Origin: Vespula vulgaris
Taxonomy: Eukaryota; Arthropoda; Insecta; Hymenoptera; Vespidae
Length of the DNA stretch: 64,000 bases
Reading direction: 5' to 3'
NCBI RefSeq assembly: GCF_905475345.1
Contig: NC_066588.1
Coordinates: forward strand, 310,001-374,000
Shown here: positions 1 to 11,558 of the stretch, piece by piece
Position numbering within the stretch: position 1 is the stretch's first letter
How the letters are laid out: every line of letters starts with the position of its first letter
Notes under the pieces: generated by a model
What the model was told of the DNA's origin: nothing
The model's input: the letters and a program-made list of their open reading frames with translations, nothing else
Databases searched by the model: none
Position numbers and translations under genes: made by a program

Positions 1-2678
1 TATACCATTTTAGATTTAACTGGCAAACCTAAGGAACTATTTCCTACTGGAAAATCACCGGAGCCTAGTGTTACTAAATTATCAGATAATTCTTTTGTAT
101 TAGGAAAAGATTCTCATTCTATTGTTATGGATACAGAAGGAGAATTAATTCAACATAATCCTATTAAATGGTCAGACACTCCAAGCGTCATAGGTACAAC
201 TTTTTATTTAATACAAGATGAGAGTCTAAAAAGAAAAAGCGAACTGTCTTATTGCAAATTATTTTAGCATGGGATGATCCTTACTTACTTGGCATTGTAC
301 ACGACAGATTAGAAGTATATACTTTGGAAGGTTGCTTACACATTCAAACAATAAAAGATTTAAACAAAGCTAGACTTATATGTAGATGTAAACAAGGCAA
401 AGTCTTTGTAGCATCTATCAGTAGTGTATGGTGCGTGACGGCTATTGATGTAACACAACAAATTAGAACTTTACTTGAACAAAATCAATTTCAGTTAGCA
501 TTAAAATTAACAGTATGTATAAACATTGTACTTATCTCATTACCAACGTCCTTTTTTAATTGAATTTAAAAATTAGTATTATAAAGTAGTACTTATTATA
601 TATTTTTTTTAGAGTTTATCAGACATAATAGAAGAAGAGAAGGTGAAACAAACCTATAAAATACAAACTTTATATGCGCATCATTTATTTTATAATAAAA
701 AATTTCAAGAAGCTATGGATTTATTTTTGGAACTTGGGACTGATCCTTATGAGGTAATCAGATTATTTCCTGACTTAGTAACGCCATCAACTAGTAGCCA
801 CGATCTCGGCGATTCATCGACAAACTTACCAAAACTTCCAAATCATGATTTGGAAAAAGGTTTACGCGCTTTAATAATTTTTCTGACCGATGTCAGATAC
901 AAATTAATAAGTGATACAAAAACAAAAGATAAGGATAATAACAAGGAAAAAAGTGTAATGGAAAGTGAAAAAAATCTCACTGCTGTAGCTACTGAACAAT
1001 TGTTAAAGATCATAGATACTACTCTACTCAAATGTTATTTACAGGTATGAAGAAAATATAATATTTACTCAATTTTTTTTTCAAATCAATAAAAAATTTA
1101 CGATTTTACAGACGACCGATGCATTAGTAGCACCGTTACTAAGATTAAATCATTGCCACTTGGCAGAAGCTGAAAAGACATTACTTATGCATCAAAAATA
1201 TCCAGAACTTATTATATTATATCAAACGAAAGGACAACATAGGAAGGCTTTAGAGCTATTAGAAAAGCATGCCAAAGAAAATGATTCTAGCTTAAAGGGA
1301 ACTGAAAGAACTATCCAATATTTGCAGCATCTTGGCAAAGATCATATGGATTTAATTCTTAAATTCGCAGGGTGGGTTTTGGAAGAAGATCCTGAACAAG
1401 GACTTAGAATCTTTATGGAAGATATACAAGTATGTTACCGTATATTATTTATTTTATACAATTTCTTTAGATGCTACTGACATTTGTTGTCTATTTTTAG
1501 GAAGTCGAGCATTTGCCTAGACCTAAGGTCTTGGATTATCTTTTACGTTGTCACAAAGATTTAGTTATAACATACTTGGAACATGTGGTGCGTGTATGGG
1601 AAGATACAAATCCATTATTTCACAATGTTTTAATACATCAATATAAGGAGAAGAGTCTAGCTTCTATGAATGAAAATGCAACGCCCGCTGAAAAAGAGAT
1701 ATCCCAGCACATCAGACAAAAATTACAACAATTTTTGGAGAAATCTGCGTATTATACGCCAGAGACAATATTAGTACATTTCCCATTTGATTGTTTATTC
1801 GAAGAACGTGCAATTATTTTAGGAAGGCTTGGACGTCATCAACAGGCTATATCGATATATATTAATCTCTTAAATGATGTACCACGTGCAATAGAATATT
1901 GTAATAACGTATATGAAAGATGTCATAGTAAGTACACGGGTTCTTGATGAAAAAAAGATCTTTATTTAGCTATTAATGATAATAATTATCGCTTTACAAA
2001 GATGAAGAGAAAACGGATAAACAAAAAAAATCTGAAGGAGCAGACGAGGTTTATGTAATGCTTATTAATCAACTATTGAAACCTGATGATGCAGGAGCTC
2101 TAATGGCTGGTATGTTATTATTTTCGGATAATTAAGATATATCATTTTTGTAATTCCCATTTGTTCCTTATGTTCCATAAACGTTTAGATTACGTTATAT
2201 AATTAAAAATGTTTCACAGGTTGTAACACAAAGATACAACGTAAGGTACAACCGGATCCAGAAATGGCATTGCGTTTACTCGAAGAACATGCTTCTAAAA
2301 TAAATCCTTTAAAAGCTCTAGCAATCTTACCAGATACAGTACCGATCGGTAGGATAAAACGTTTTCTAGAAGTTAGTCTTCAAAATAATTTAAACACGAG
2401 ACGTAAAATTCAAGTTTTGAAAGGCTTACTTTATGCAGAACATTTGCAAGTACAAGAACAACGTATGCATTATGAGTCACAGAGTGTCCTCATGACAGAG
2501 TTTAATATATGTCCAGTATGTAAAAAAAGATTTGGGAATCAGAGGTTTGTATTATTTTGTATAACTTAGATTCATACATTATGAATCTAAGACATTATAT
2601 ATTATTTTTTATAGCGCATTCGCAAGGTATCCCAACGGCGACATCGTGCATTATTCGTGCCAAGATCGTAAAGGATGA
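1..2678 (+). CDS. Vps39: Vps39/Vam6-like HOPS tethering subunit (5' partial)
   Basis: Subunit of the HOPS complex, which tethers late endosomes and autophagosomes to lysosomes by binding Rab7; this is family knowledge. Eight exons can be joined in one frame: 1-193, 268-512, 613-1044, 1112-1429, 1501-1927, 2002-2109, 2220-2544 and 2615-2678. Every junction is GT/AG, the introns are short (66-110 nt), and the joined reading gives 703 codons plus TGA. The usual length is near 880 residues, so roughly the first 150-180 residues (start of the CNH beta-propeller) lie outside the window. The text reads WSDTPSVIA-WDDPYLLGIV at the propeller end, then helical clathrin-repeat-like segments (LYAHHLFYNKKFQEAMDLF, LGTDPYEVI), and a C-terminal zinc-binding-like knuckle CPVCKKRFGN...FARYPNGDIVHYSC, as in vertebrate VPS39. 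An AATAAA overlaps the stop codon at 2678. Identity is secure. Confidence 0.93.
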
Positions 2679-2864
2679 ATAAATGTTTTATCATATTATA
2701 TACACAGCAACATTGTTATGTATATATATGTTCTTTTTTTTATCAAATCAAAGATCACCAGTGTCCTACAATTTTCAACATTTTAATAATTACTAAGTAC
2801 CAGTTACAATATATTAATAACATGTACGATATTGTATAATTCACAGTAATGCATTAAAGCAGAT

Positions 2865-2892
2865 GAAAGAGAAAGAGAGAGGGAGAGAGAGA

Positions 2893-2969
<77 letters not shown>
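2865..2969. repeat. (GA)n microsatellite
   Basis: About 105 bases of nearly pure GA dinucleotide with a few GGG interruptions, roughly 190 bases after the Vps39 stop codon. Confidence 0.95.
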
Positions 2970-2971
<2 letters not shown>

Positions 2972-4156
2972 GAATAATTAATACTTTCAAGTACTACTTG
3001 GCATTTTTTATTTAATTATATGAATATATTTATATATACTTTCATTTTTGTACAATCCAAAAAGAAAAATATTAATTGAATTTACGAGAATAATTAATGT
3101 TTAAAATTTTCGTTGAAATTATATTTACCACTTCTTATATATATTTTTAAAAAAATAGTATAACAAGACAGATATTTGAAAACTCACATGACTGGAAATA
3201 AAACTGCGTGGCAGGAATTTGATTTTATAAAGCAGCAAGTACAAGTGTTTCTTACGATGACTATAAAAATAATGATAAATATCGATTTATTATATTTCCA
3301 ACGATCATAAATGTTTAGAGAGAAAAAATTATAAAAGTTAAGATAACAAGGAATATATGGAAGATGGGGCGTGCCCGATCCAGAATGTGTTATAAACAGG
3401 GCCGATGATGTCATAGACGATATCTTGTATTCCTACGCCTGCACGCAAGCACGCAGGTACATACATACAAGTACGGTGCTTCCTACCGGTCTGAATGCTT
3501 CTTACCGGTTTCCGATTTTTGTAGACGTACATCGAAATGTAATTTAATAATTATTACAGAAATTCAATCCTCCTTCTCGAGAAAACAGATTTAACCATTC
3601 CAAGCACCGTTACTTTTCTTTAATAACAACGTCGAAGTTTAACACGTTTAGCTTTTATAGAATTCATATAACAAAAATTATGTATACATTACGTGAGCGA
3701 TGGAAAGTAACGTATAGTATTGCGAATTAACACAGACACGATTACGTCTTCTACTTCGACAAAAATATACGATGTATGTACGAAAAAGATCTAAGGTTAA
3801 TAAATATACCAATTATATATTAGTATGTTGCTGTTACCAGTAACAAAGTATACATACAACTAAACGACCTACCATTTTAATTGTGACAATAATATTACAT
3901 ATTACGTAAATGTTTGTTGACAAAGAAAAATATTGTCAAGAATAGGACAACTTCTTCATTTGTATTTATTCCACCTATTATTCTTTTAACGCGAAAACAA
4001 AAACATGAAAGCATTTCTTTCAGTTTCTTTTCGAAGCGGTGTATATTTGCAAACATATCTCGATAAGGTAGAACACGACATTTTCATTGTTCAGCGAATC
4101 AGCGCGCTCAGTGGGCGGAACTAGCTGTCGACGGCGTAGGCCGACGCCGTGCGCGG

Positions 4157-4190
4157 TCAGTCGGTTGCGCGCCGGTCGAGTGTGCGGACG
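4157..4190 (+). promoter_or_regulatory. Inr + DPE core promoter, probably of beta-Spectrin
   Basis: A TCAGT initiator lies at 4157-4161. Taking its A (4159) as +1, positions +28 to +32 (4186-4190) read GGACG, which fits the downstream promoter element consensus RGWYV at exactly the expected spacing. No TATA box stands 30 bases upstream. The surrounding 4080-4280 is CpG-rich and is followed by a strong donor (GTAAGT at 4283). The link to beta-Spectrin is inferred from order and strand, as it is the next plus-strand gene. Confidence 0.45.
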
Positions 4191-4282
4191 GACTTGTCGT
4201 CGGTGGTTTTTTTGGTGTACTTGGGCGGGATTTTATGCGAGTTGCAGGATAGAACGGTGTAGCAGGGTGTCCCTTCGTAAGG
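4159..4282 (+). other. Putative untranslated first exon of beta-Spectrin
   Basis: A CpG-rich segment from the Inr A to a GTAAGT donor at 4283-4288. It would splice to the acceptor at 11504-11505 that precedes the ATG exon, giving a first intron of about 7.2 kb. No RNA evidence is available; alternative first exons near 9100-9350 are possible. Confidence 0.35.
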
Positions 4283-4406
4283 GTAAGTGCAACCGATCGA
4301 ACAGTTCCATTTCAAAAAAGACAAGATCAATTAGATCTTCTATCGATTATCACGAGACGGCCAGATCGTCGACATAAAAATGGCGTGCGGCAACGACGGA
4401 GTCTCC

Positions 4407-4484
4407 TATCTCTCTCTGTTTCTCTCTCTCTTTCTCTCTCTCTCCCTCTCTCTCTCTTTTCCTCTCTCGTTTCTCTCTTTCTTT
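4407..4484. repeat. CT-rich low-complexity tract
   Basis: TCTC/TTTC repeats inside the presumed first intron. They generate spurious Leu/Ser-rich frames on the plus strand and Arg/Glu-rich frames on the minus strand. Confidence 0.9.
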
Positions 4485-6124
4485 CACTTGATCCGATCTA
4501 TCGTTCGTTTCAATATTTTTAATCATTTTTACGTATTTAAAATGCAAAACATCGCGTGGGTGTGAATCAATCATCGCGGAAGAATGTTATTCTACGAAAG
4601 AGCATTTTTCCTCGTTGCGATTCGCCTCGTTCCTTGGCATCGATTCCACCGGGCGAACGTGTCTCTTTTTGCCCCTCTCTTTCTCCCTTTCTACCTTACA
4701 AATGGAATCGCGTCCCGTTCTTCTCCAGCATCATCTCAATGCCGATTAAAACGTATCTACGGTTGGTAGATCAAAGGCGACGAGGAAGAGCAAGTACCTC
4801 CCTCTCTATTCTTTATTCGATGGATATTTCATGTTCTCCATCCCTCTTCCTCTTTCGCTTTGTTCACCTGTCAAGACATGGACCGAGAACCGCTGTCGTT
4901 CGTCGCCAACGGTTGACCCAATTCTCGCTCTTCTTCCCATCGGATCGCTCTGTCGAGGCGAGCAAGCAGGTCGCTTTTACCCGTCGATGCGTGAACTCGT
5001 AAACTCGCGCTTTCAGTCATCCGCGTCCGGTCGTTGATCGATTCGCCCTATTCTCCTCCCTTCTTTTAAGAGGAGGGAACTTGGAGGGAAGGACTTTTAT
5101 ATGGCTCTTCAATCCGCGTCTATGCGAGCACTCGCAACAATTTTCAAGAAGAAGGGTGTCTCCTGCTACAGAAGAACTCGTCTTACAATTTACTTAGTCG
5201 TACGTTATATGTTTTGTTTTGTTTTTTTTTTGTGTGTTTTTTTTTTTTTTAGGTTAGACGCAGTTCTAACGAAAGAATCGAGAAGCGTCGCAATACTTTC
5301 TAAGAATTTTCTTTACCGATGTCTACGTTACGTTCTTTCTTGCGACGTAAGCAAACGGAATTTCGAACGTGACGTTCGTGAAAATACTACCGGTGGCATT
5401 ATTAGTAACACCGCCTTTGACCGTTCGAACGACGCTCGTGCTACGCAGAACCGTCTTTCTTTTTTTTCCCCGTATCTATAGATAGCATTTACCTCTCATA
5501 GTTAGCATTTCTCGTACTGGCAAGAGCACTCTTCGTTTTCGTCTTCATCGTGAACGATCGATTTCGTCATTCGACTGGATTCGGATCTGAGTCACTGTCA
5601 AAAGCGTGCGTGGATTAAGTGACAGTAAAACGTTAAGGTCGCAGGCGACTTGGACTAAACGACGAGCCGACTTTTGACAAATGAGAGAGAGAGAGATAGA
5701 GAGAGAAGAGAAGTCGACCGTAGATTTTCTTAGATTATACCGCCCACTCGCACCCACTCTGGCTTCGGTATCGTTGACCTCTCTCTCTTTCTCTCTCTCT
5801 CTCTTTCTCTCTCTCTCTTTCTCTCTCTCTTCTTATTTTGTTGAGGGCGATAAGATACACCGGTGTCTTCGCGTCTTTGTCGTCATTCGTTCATCCCCCA
5901 TTTTCGTTCGTATGGACGAGTTTAATCAATTCTCTCCGGCTCTCTTGTTTACAGTTACGTCACCGACGAGCGCCCTGGGTGTGAACGTCTTTGGAATATC
6001 TGAATAAATTATTTACTCCGTTCGTTTGTTCCATTCGGAAGTGAATCGCACTCGTGAGCAGCGATGCAGCGTGATCGTGATATCATCGAGAGAACGAGAA
6101 TTTTATCAAATCCTGTGCGATTTG

Positions 6125-6125
<1 letters not shown>

Positions 6126-6165
<40 letters not shown>

Positions 6166-6166
6166 C
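6126..6166. repeat. (CT)n microsatellite
   Basis: About 19 consecutive CT units followed by TTCTCTCC; one of several CT tracts in this presumed intron (another is at 5777-5832). Confidence 0.92.
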
Positions 6167-7599
6167 AGCTTCTAATTGTCCGTTCGCATGGGCGGAGTGT
6201 CTTTTTATTTCGTTGTATTAAATAGGGTGTTCGTGAAAATGAAAGAGAGAACAACAACGGAATAGACTTTTAGTCGAGTTTCCGCTCGTTAATCGGTAAC
6301 CTCGCGGAGTAGTCGAGTACTTGGACGATTCGAAAGGCTCGAAGGTTGACATCGACGTTAATTAATCGCCGCGAAAATCCGGACGTCCGTCTTCAATCGA
6401 GCAAATTCGAACTTGTACTCGAACTTGTACAACGTACGTGGAAGAAACGAAAGGTCGTAAAAACGGGGCCCGTGGTCCTCGGCGTTGAACGAGTATGCTC
6501 GGAGCTAAGAACCGCGAGTAAAAAGAACGTGACGTCAGTTAAATCGTACCGTTAATCCGCTCTACGGATGGACATGTAATTTTGTAAGACCGTCCAGGAG
6601 AACGATCGATTCTTTCCTTTCTTATATCTTATTTGTTTTTATTATTTGTCAGAAGTATTTCGAAGAAACGGAACTTTCGAGTTGGTTCGGGCGTGCCACT
6701 TTTGTTTAACCTTTAGCTTCTCTTACGTCGGTACGTACGTGTGTACGTATATACATACGTAAGTATGTCCACGACGATAGTAAAGGAAAGACTTTCCAAG
6801 AGCGTGTACGCGAGCAATTTTTCTTCGATCTTTCTTTTTACGATTAGTCAGGAGAACGTTCGACGTTTCGTTTCTTTCTTTTCAGGAGTAGTCCTCGCTA
6901 ATTAGAATGATTCAAGGGCACGGTTGCATCATTCGCACATATATCTTTGACTACGCCTGTGCATCTGGCAATAAGGAAGAAACTTTTAAAGTCACGTTTG
7001 ATATCTTTCGTAGAACGATAAAATGGATTCGATTCGTCGCATAGCCTCGATACACGTCGATCGAGAACGGTGAAGCGTTAACCGTTCTTTATGACATTAT
7101 TTAATGCGAGCAGCTTCAAAGATTTATAACGCTCATAGTTATTTCTATATAGAATTTCAGATTCGGGTTGATTATATAAAAAAGATTTCCCATGTTTTCT
7201 CGCATTCGATTTGATCGTAATAGAAGACAATATTCGTCGCTAATAATAGTGGAAAATCGGTCGAAAGTAGAAACGACATTGATACCGAAGAGTATATCTC
7301 GATATCGTCGAGTTTAAAGAAAGTCGCAGACTTTCTTATCTGTTGACAGATAAACGATACGCTCGAGAGTCGTTCGTTAAGGAATCTTTACGATTTCTTA
7401 CGATATTCTTAAGCGTAATGGAAACTATCTAATAATGGCAGCATCTAATTTCCGAATGAAATATCGATTAAGAATATCGTATCGGAGATAACGCGAGGAA
7501 GCGAAAAGAGGTCGTTCGAATTTCAGATAGGCCGAGCTGTCTCGAGGATACTTCGATATGAATTTCTAGCTTAAAAGCGATCGTTTCGTTGAAGTAAAT

Positions 7600-7630
<31 letters not shown>

Positions 7631-10600
7631 CAACCATGTCGGGTCAGCGTTGATTAACTCAAATGCGGATATGACGTAGCTTTGCGTACACCGTCGACTA
7701 CCTACCGACATGTAGGATACTACGAGCTAACGGCTTCTAGACGGCAGCCCTTTCTCGTTCCTCGACGTATTCTAGATCCGTATCGTTTTATAGATCGTTA
7801 CATCACTACCTACATATATTTCATACTTTATCATGGTTCTTGGTGCGCCCGCACGAACGAGAACAGATTTGATAGAGCACGGGACAGAACGAGACAGACT
7901 CCACTTGCATTTTCTTTCTCTCGCGGCATGCGATCGTTTCTCTTGTCCGGTAGTTTCATTCACGTATCTTCTGACGATTCATGGCACGTGAAAAGATTAC
8001 TAATAGTCGATCGAATGATTTTAGAAACGAGCGAAGATCGATCCTATTTTCTGCAGGAAATTTTTCTTTATCAAAAGAAAAAAGATGGCTTCGATCTTTT
8101 GATTCAAGGGCACGTTCATCGAGTGTATTTATAAACGAGGATTAATTTAGTCTTCCTAGAAAGACCAAGGAGGAGATACCGAATATATTTAATCTCGATG
8201 TGATTAATATTCAACGTCTACGGTCCGGCGATATTTATTTTCTCTTTCCTATCAACCTAGACGGATTCGTGAATTCAAAGAACACGAGAATGAAACGAGC
8301 AACGGCAAGACACAATTATCGGGTGTCTTCGCGCGAACGACATATAAATATATACGTAGTCTCGTTAGACAATGTTTGATAAATGCTTGATTGATCTCGT
8401 AACGATCGAAGAATGTAATGGATGTCGACGCGAATTGAAAAAGCGAGTCGACCTTTCAGTCGTTCGATTCTCTTTGCGTTTCAATGATTGTTCTTTTTCT
8501 GTTTCTCGAAGGATGACGATAACAAAAGAGAAGAGAAGATACCAGGAAGATAGGAAGCCGGCTTGCCGAAGTACCTATGTCCATGAACATTATGATTAAC
8601 GTAATTATTGTTCTCGGTTTAACTTGTTCTCTTGCGTAATAATTTATGATACCATTTTGAAATTCAATAAGTTCCCTACGTTAAATCGGAGCTTTTACAA
8701 AATATAATGCGGAAAAGATAGAATTACGATATTGGAACAACGATGTTGTGTAAGGTTTAGTGAAATAGACTCGAAAATGCTGACCCTAATGAAGGTTTTT
8801 AAACTCTTTAATGCTGCATGGCGAAGGCGTAGCGTTGAGATAGCACAAATGAGCTTTTGTTTATCGCGGTGTCTTAGATCACTCGCATCGCCTGGTTTGA
8901 AAGCCTAGGCACAAGAGACACCATTCATATGCGTTCATACGATGAAAAACGCAAGAAAACATCGTCGTCACTTTCGTAGTTACCGAAAAGTATCGTCTAT
9001 TTCGACATTTCTTTTCTTTTTTTTTCTTTTCTCTTTCTCTCTTTTTTTTTTTTTATCAGAGAGAGGGGATTAGTCCGTAAGGGATACTTTCTCAAGGTGG
9101 TTTTCCAAGTGCAGGCCAGTTGGTTCCGCCTTCCCGCAGGTGTAGAACGTGTTCGTTCGTGGATACTGGCGCCACAGTGACTCCGCGTAGAAAATCAATA
9201 GTGTAACGCAGTGTGTGTCGTGCGGCGTGTGTTCGTCGTCTTAGCTTAGACCTCGGCGACGTCGTCGTTACGCCGTATTCCGCGCCTATGAGAGTCAACT
9301 CTCTTCTCTCCTTTGAAGGAGACCGCAACTCGGTAAACGGCGCGAAGCCTCGTTTTAAAATGGGCATTGATACACAGGGAGATGAGATTATGCAACGAAT
9401 TATGCGATAACAGAAGCAGCCTTTTTATCCTCGTAAAACGAATAACCAAGACGCTCGTTCGATATTTATACCTGTGGACCTCGATGATACGTTTACAATT
9501 GACATCATTAACATTGTAAACGTTTAAATGCTTCGATCGCGAACATTTTAAAGAGGCAAAGGAGATCGACCTCGTTTTCAACGCGTGTCCTCGCGCGATG
9601 AACAACGACGCCGAGCATGCGCCAAACAATCGACATTGTTGCGACTCGTGCATCGGTGCTTCGATATCGAAAAAAAAGCTCGTTTTGCAAGAAGTAAAAC
9701 TACGTCGATTTCATCCGAAATCGTTGAATCGGCCGAGTAAACTTAACCTCTCCCCGGTTATCGTGTCATTCACATTGTGATTCATTTCATTCCGCCCACA
9801 TTACTCGTTACGAAGATATTAATCTGTATGTTCCCTTCCTCCCTCCCCTTTCTTTCGGTCTGTAGTACCGTTTGCGATTAACTATGACAGTACTTACGTA
9901 ATTGCTCTTAATTCCGAGTAAGTGACTGCCAGACTCATGAGAATGACATTCTTTCGAATTTCTTCACTGCATTCTTATAAATTCTTTCAAGAATCGAAAA
10001 TTATGCACGTTCAAGATTTATAAATGCGCCATTGATCGCTACCAAATACGAAGCGTTTGTGAATCTTACGTCGAACTGGTATAAACGCACTCACGGCGCT
10101 ATAAACGCACGATTAAGATCGGTTGACCTCGTTCGACATTATGTATACTGTATATTTTCATTGATATCTTATATTTGATTTCGTTCGATTATAACGCGGT
10201 TATATTTGTGAAAGAAGTTATACGTCGAAAGTGTCGCTCGATTAACTCGACGATGAATAATTACTTTTCGTCGTTTAAAGGATGATTTCAGTCACCGAGT
10301 AAATTTCGATAAATATGGACTTTTCGTCATTGAGTTTTTTCCTTTATTTTTTTTCTATTCCTTGTTAGTGATAAAAATAAAACATGTATATTCGTAACGA
10401 CGTACCGTAACGATTACCGAATATTTATATCGAGACGCTGTTTACTTCCAACGTCGCACTGTATTACGAAGTTCACCGAAAAAAAAGTGATGCCCATATT
10501 GGTTTACTGCGGTTTTCCTTGAGTATTTCACGTTCTACCTGCACGAATGCACTAGGCGTGTATACGTGCCGCGTTAACTGACGCATGCACTCAGGTAGAC

Positions 10601-10900
10601 AGACTTTCGGTAGACTCAGTCGTTGCAATAAATCTCTAAGTGGAAAGTAGAAAGAGATAGGAGAGGCTACGCCATTGATTCTGATTTTACCTGAATGTAA
10701 TTTACTGTTGGAAGCCTCGACGCGCTCCCGCTATTTGCCGTGTGTATTTCGCACGTGTGACATCATGCGTATGATGTAATCGTACGGTTGTGCACTGAGA
10801 GGGGCTCCTACATGCTTTGAGTGCGTAACGTAACGCGTTATTAAATGAATGCACATAAAATAGTTTATACAGATATACTATGCACACGCATGCACGCACC

Positions 10901-10940
10901 CACACCCACACACACACACACGCGCGCGCGCGCGCGCGCG
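10901..10940. repeat. (CA)n(CG)n microsatellite
   Basis: A CA run passes directly into ten CG dinucleotides. Alternating purine-pyrimidine sequence of this sort is prone to Z-DNA; that is a general property, not something tested here. Confidence 0.92.
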
Positions 10941-11558
10941 ATACGTGTATATATATCGAATGCGCTCACTGACCGTACGAGAGGTACTCTTTGTATTCGA
11001 CAACTGAATATAAAACCGTCCTCCGGTATTTACGGTCGATACTTTTGCGAGATTTTTTTTTTATATCGACACGTTTTCTTTGTTATTTCATCTAGTGTCT
11101 ATCATATTTTCCGTCATCCTACGAATATTTACGTGTACTTTGCTGCTCGTCGATAATCGTCGATGACTCATCACAGTTTTCTCGCGTTAACTAATGTTTG
11201 TTCCTTATCATTAGAATATCTTTTACTCGAAAACATTAATTGTTCCTTTTTTTCCCTTCTTTTCTAAGAAAAGACCTTGGTTTTGGTCAATGCACACTGC
11301 ATCCTTGTTACCATGATTTCTATTCGAGGTCAGAATGAGCAACGTTGAACTGGATAGAGCTGTTATTGAATTACACAACTTGTTATACTTACACAGTACA
11401 TAAGGAGAAAAGATAAGATTACCTTGCAATTCTTATCTTTGTATATACGTAACAAGTCGTAACTATAGACTTAACTTCTATAACTAATTTCTGATTTTTT
11501 TATAGAACCGCCCTTCCTAGGTGTAAGGAGACAGTGAGCTGTTGGTCCGATTGACAAA

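Larger units (their letters stand above)
2679..11505. other. Non-coding stretch: Vps39 3' flank and beta-Spectrin 5' region/first intron
   Basis: No protein-coding exon is supportable here. The first part is AT-rich and contains a GA microsatellite. From about 4060 the DNA becomes CpG-rich, with an Inr/DPE core promoter and a probable untranslated first exon ending at a GTAAGT donor (4282/4283). Several CT or GA tracts (4407-4484, 5682-5710, 5777-5832, 6126-6166, 7599-7629) make long but meaningless Ser/Leu or Arg/Glu open frames. A second CpG-rich patch at 9060-9360 could be another promoter, but shows no clear donor. The stretch ends with a polypyrimidine tract and AG at 11504-11505, just before the beta-Spectrin start exon, so most of it is probably 5' intron. 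Confidence 0.6.

Noticed and set aside
4087..6257. Several open frames of 60-150 codons on both strands in the CT/GA-rich 5' region
   Set aside because: They are made by simple CT/GA tracts and CpG-rich DNA. Composition is Ser/Leu/Phe or Arg/Glu-biased, no family is recognised, and they overlap each other in opposite frames.
7682..8134. 150-codon plus-strand frame
   Set aside because: No recognisable motif, no splice or start context, and amino-acid use like random CpG-rich sequence. It lies in the presumed first intron of beta-Spectrin.
9092..9780. Overlapping frames on both strands around a CpG-rich patch
   Set aside because: Both strands are open because stop codons are rare in this composition. 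It is more likely a promoter or untranslated exon than a gene.
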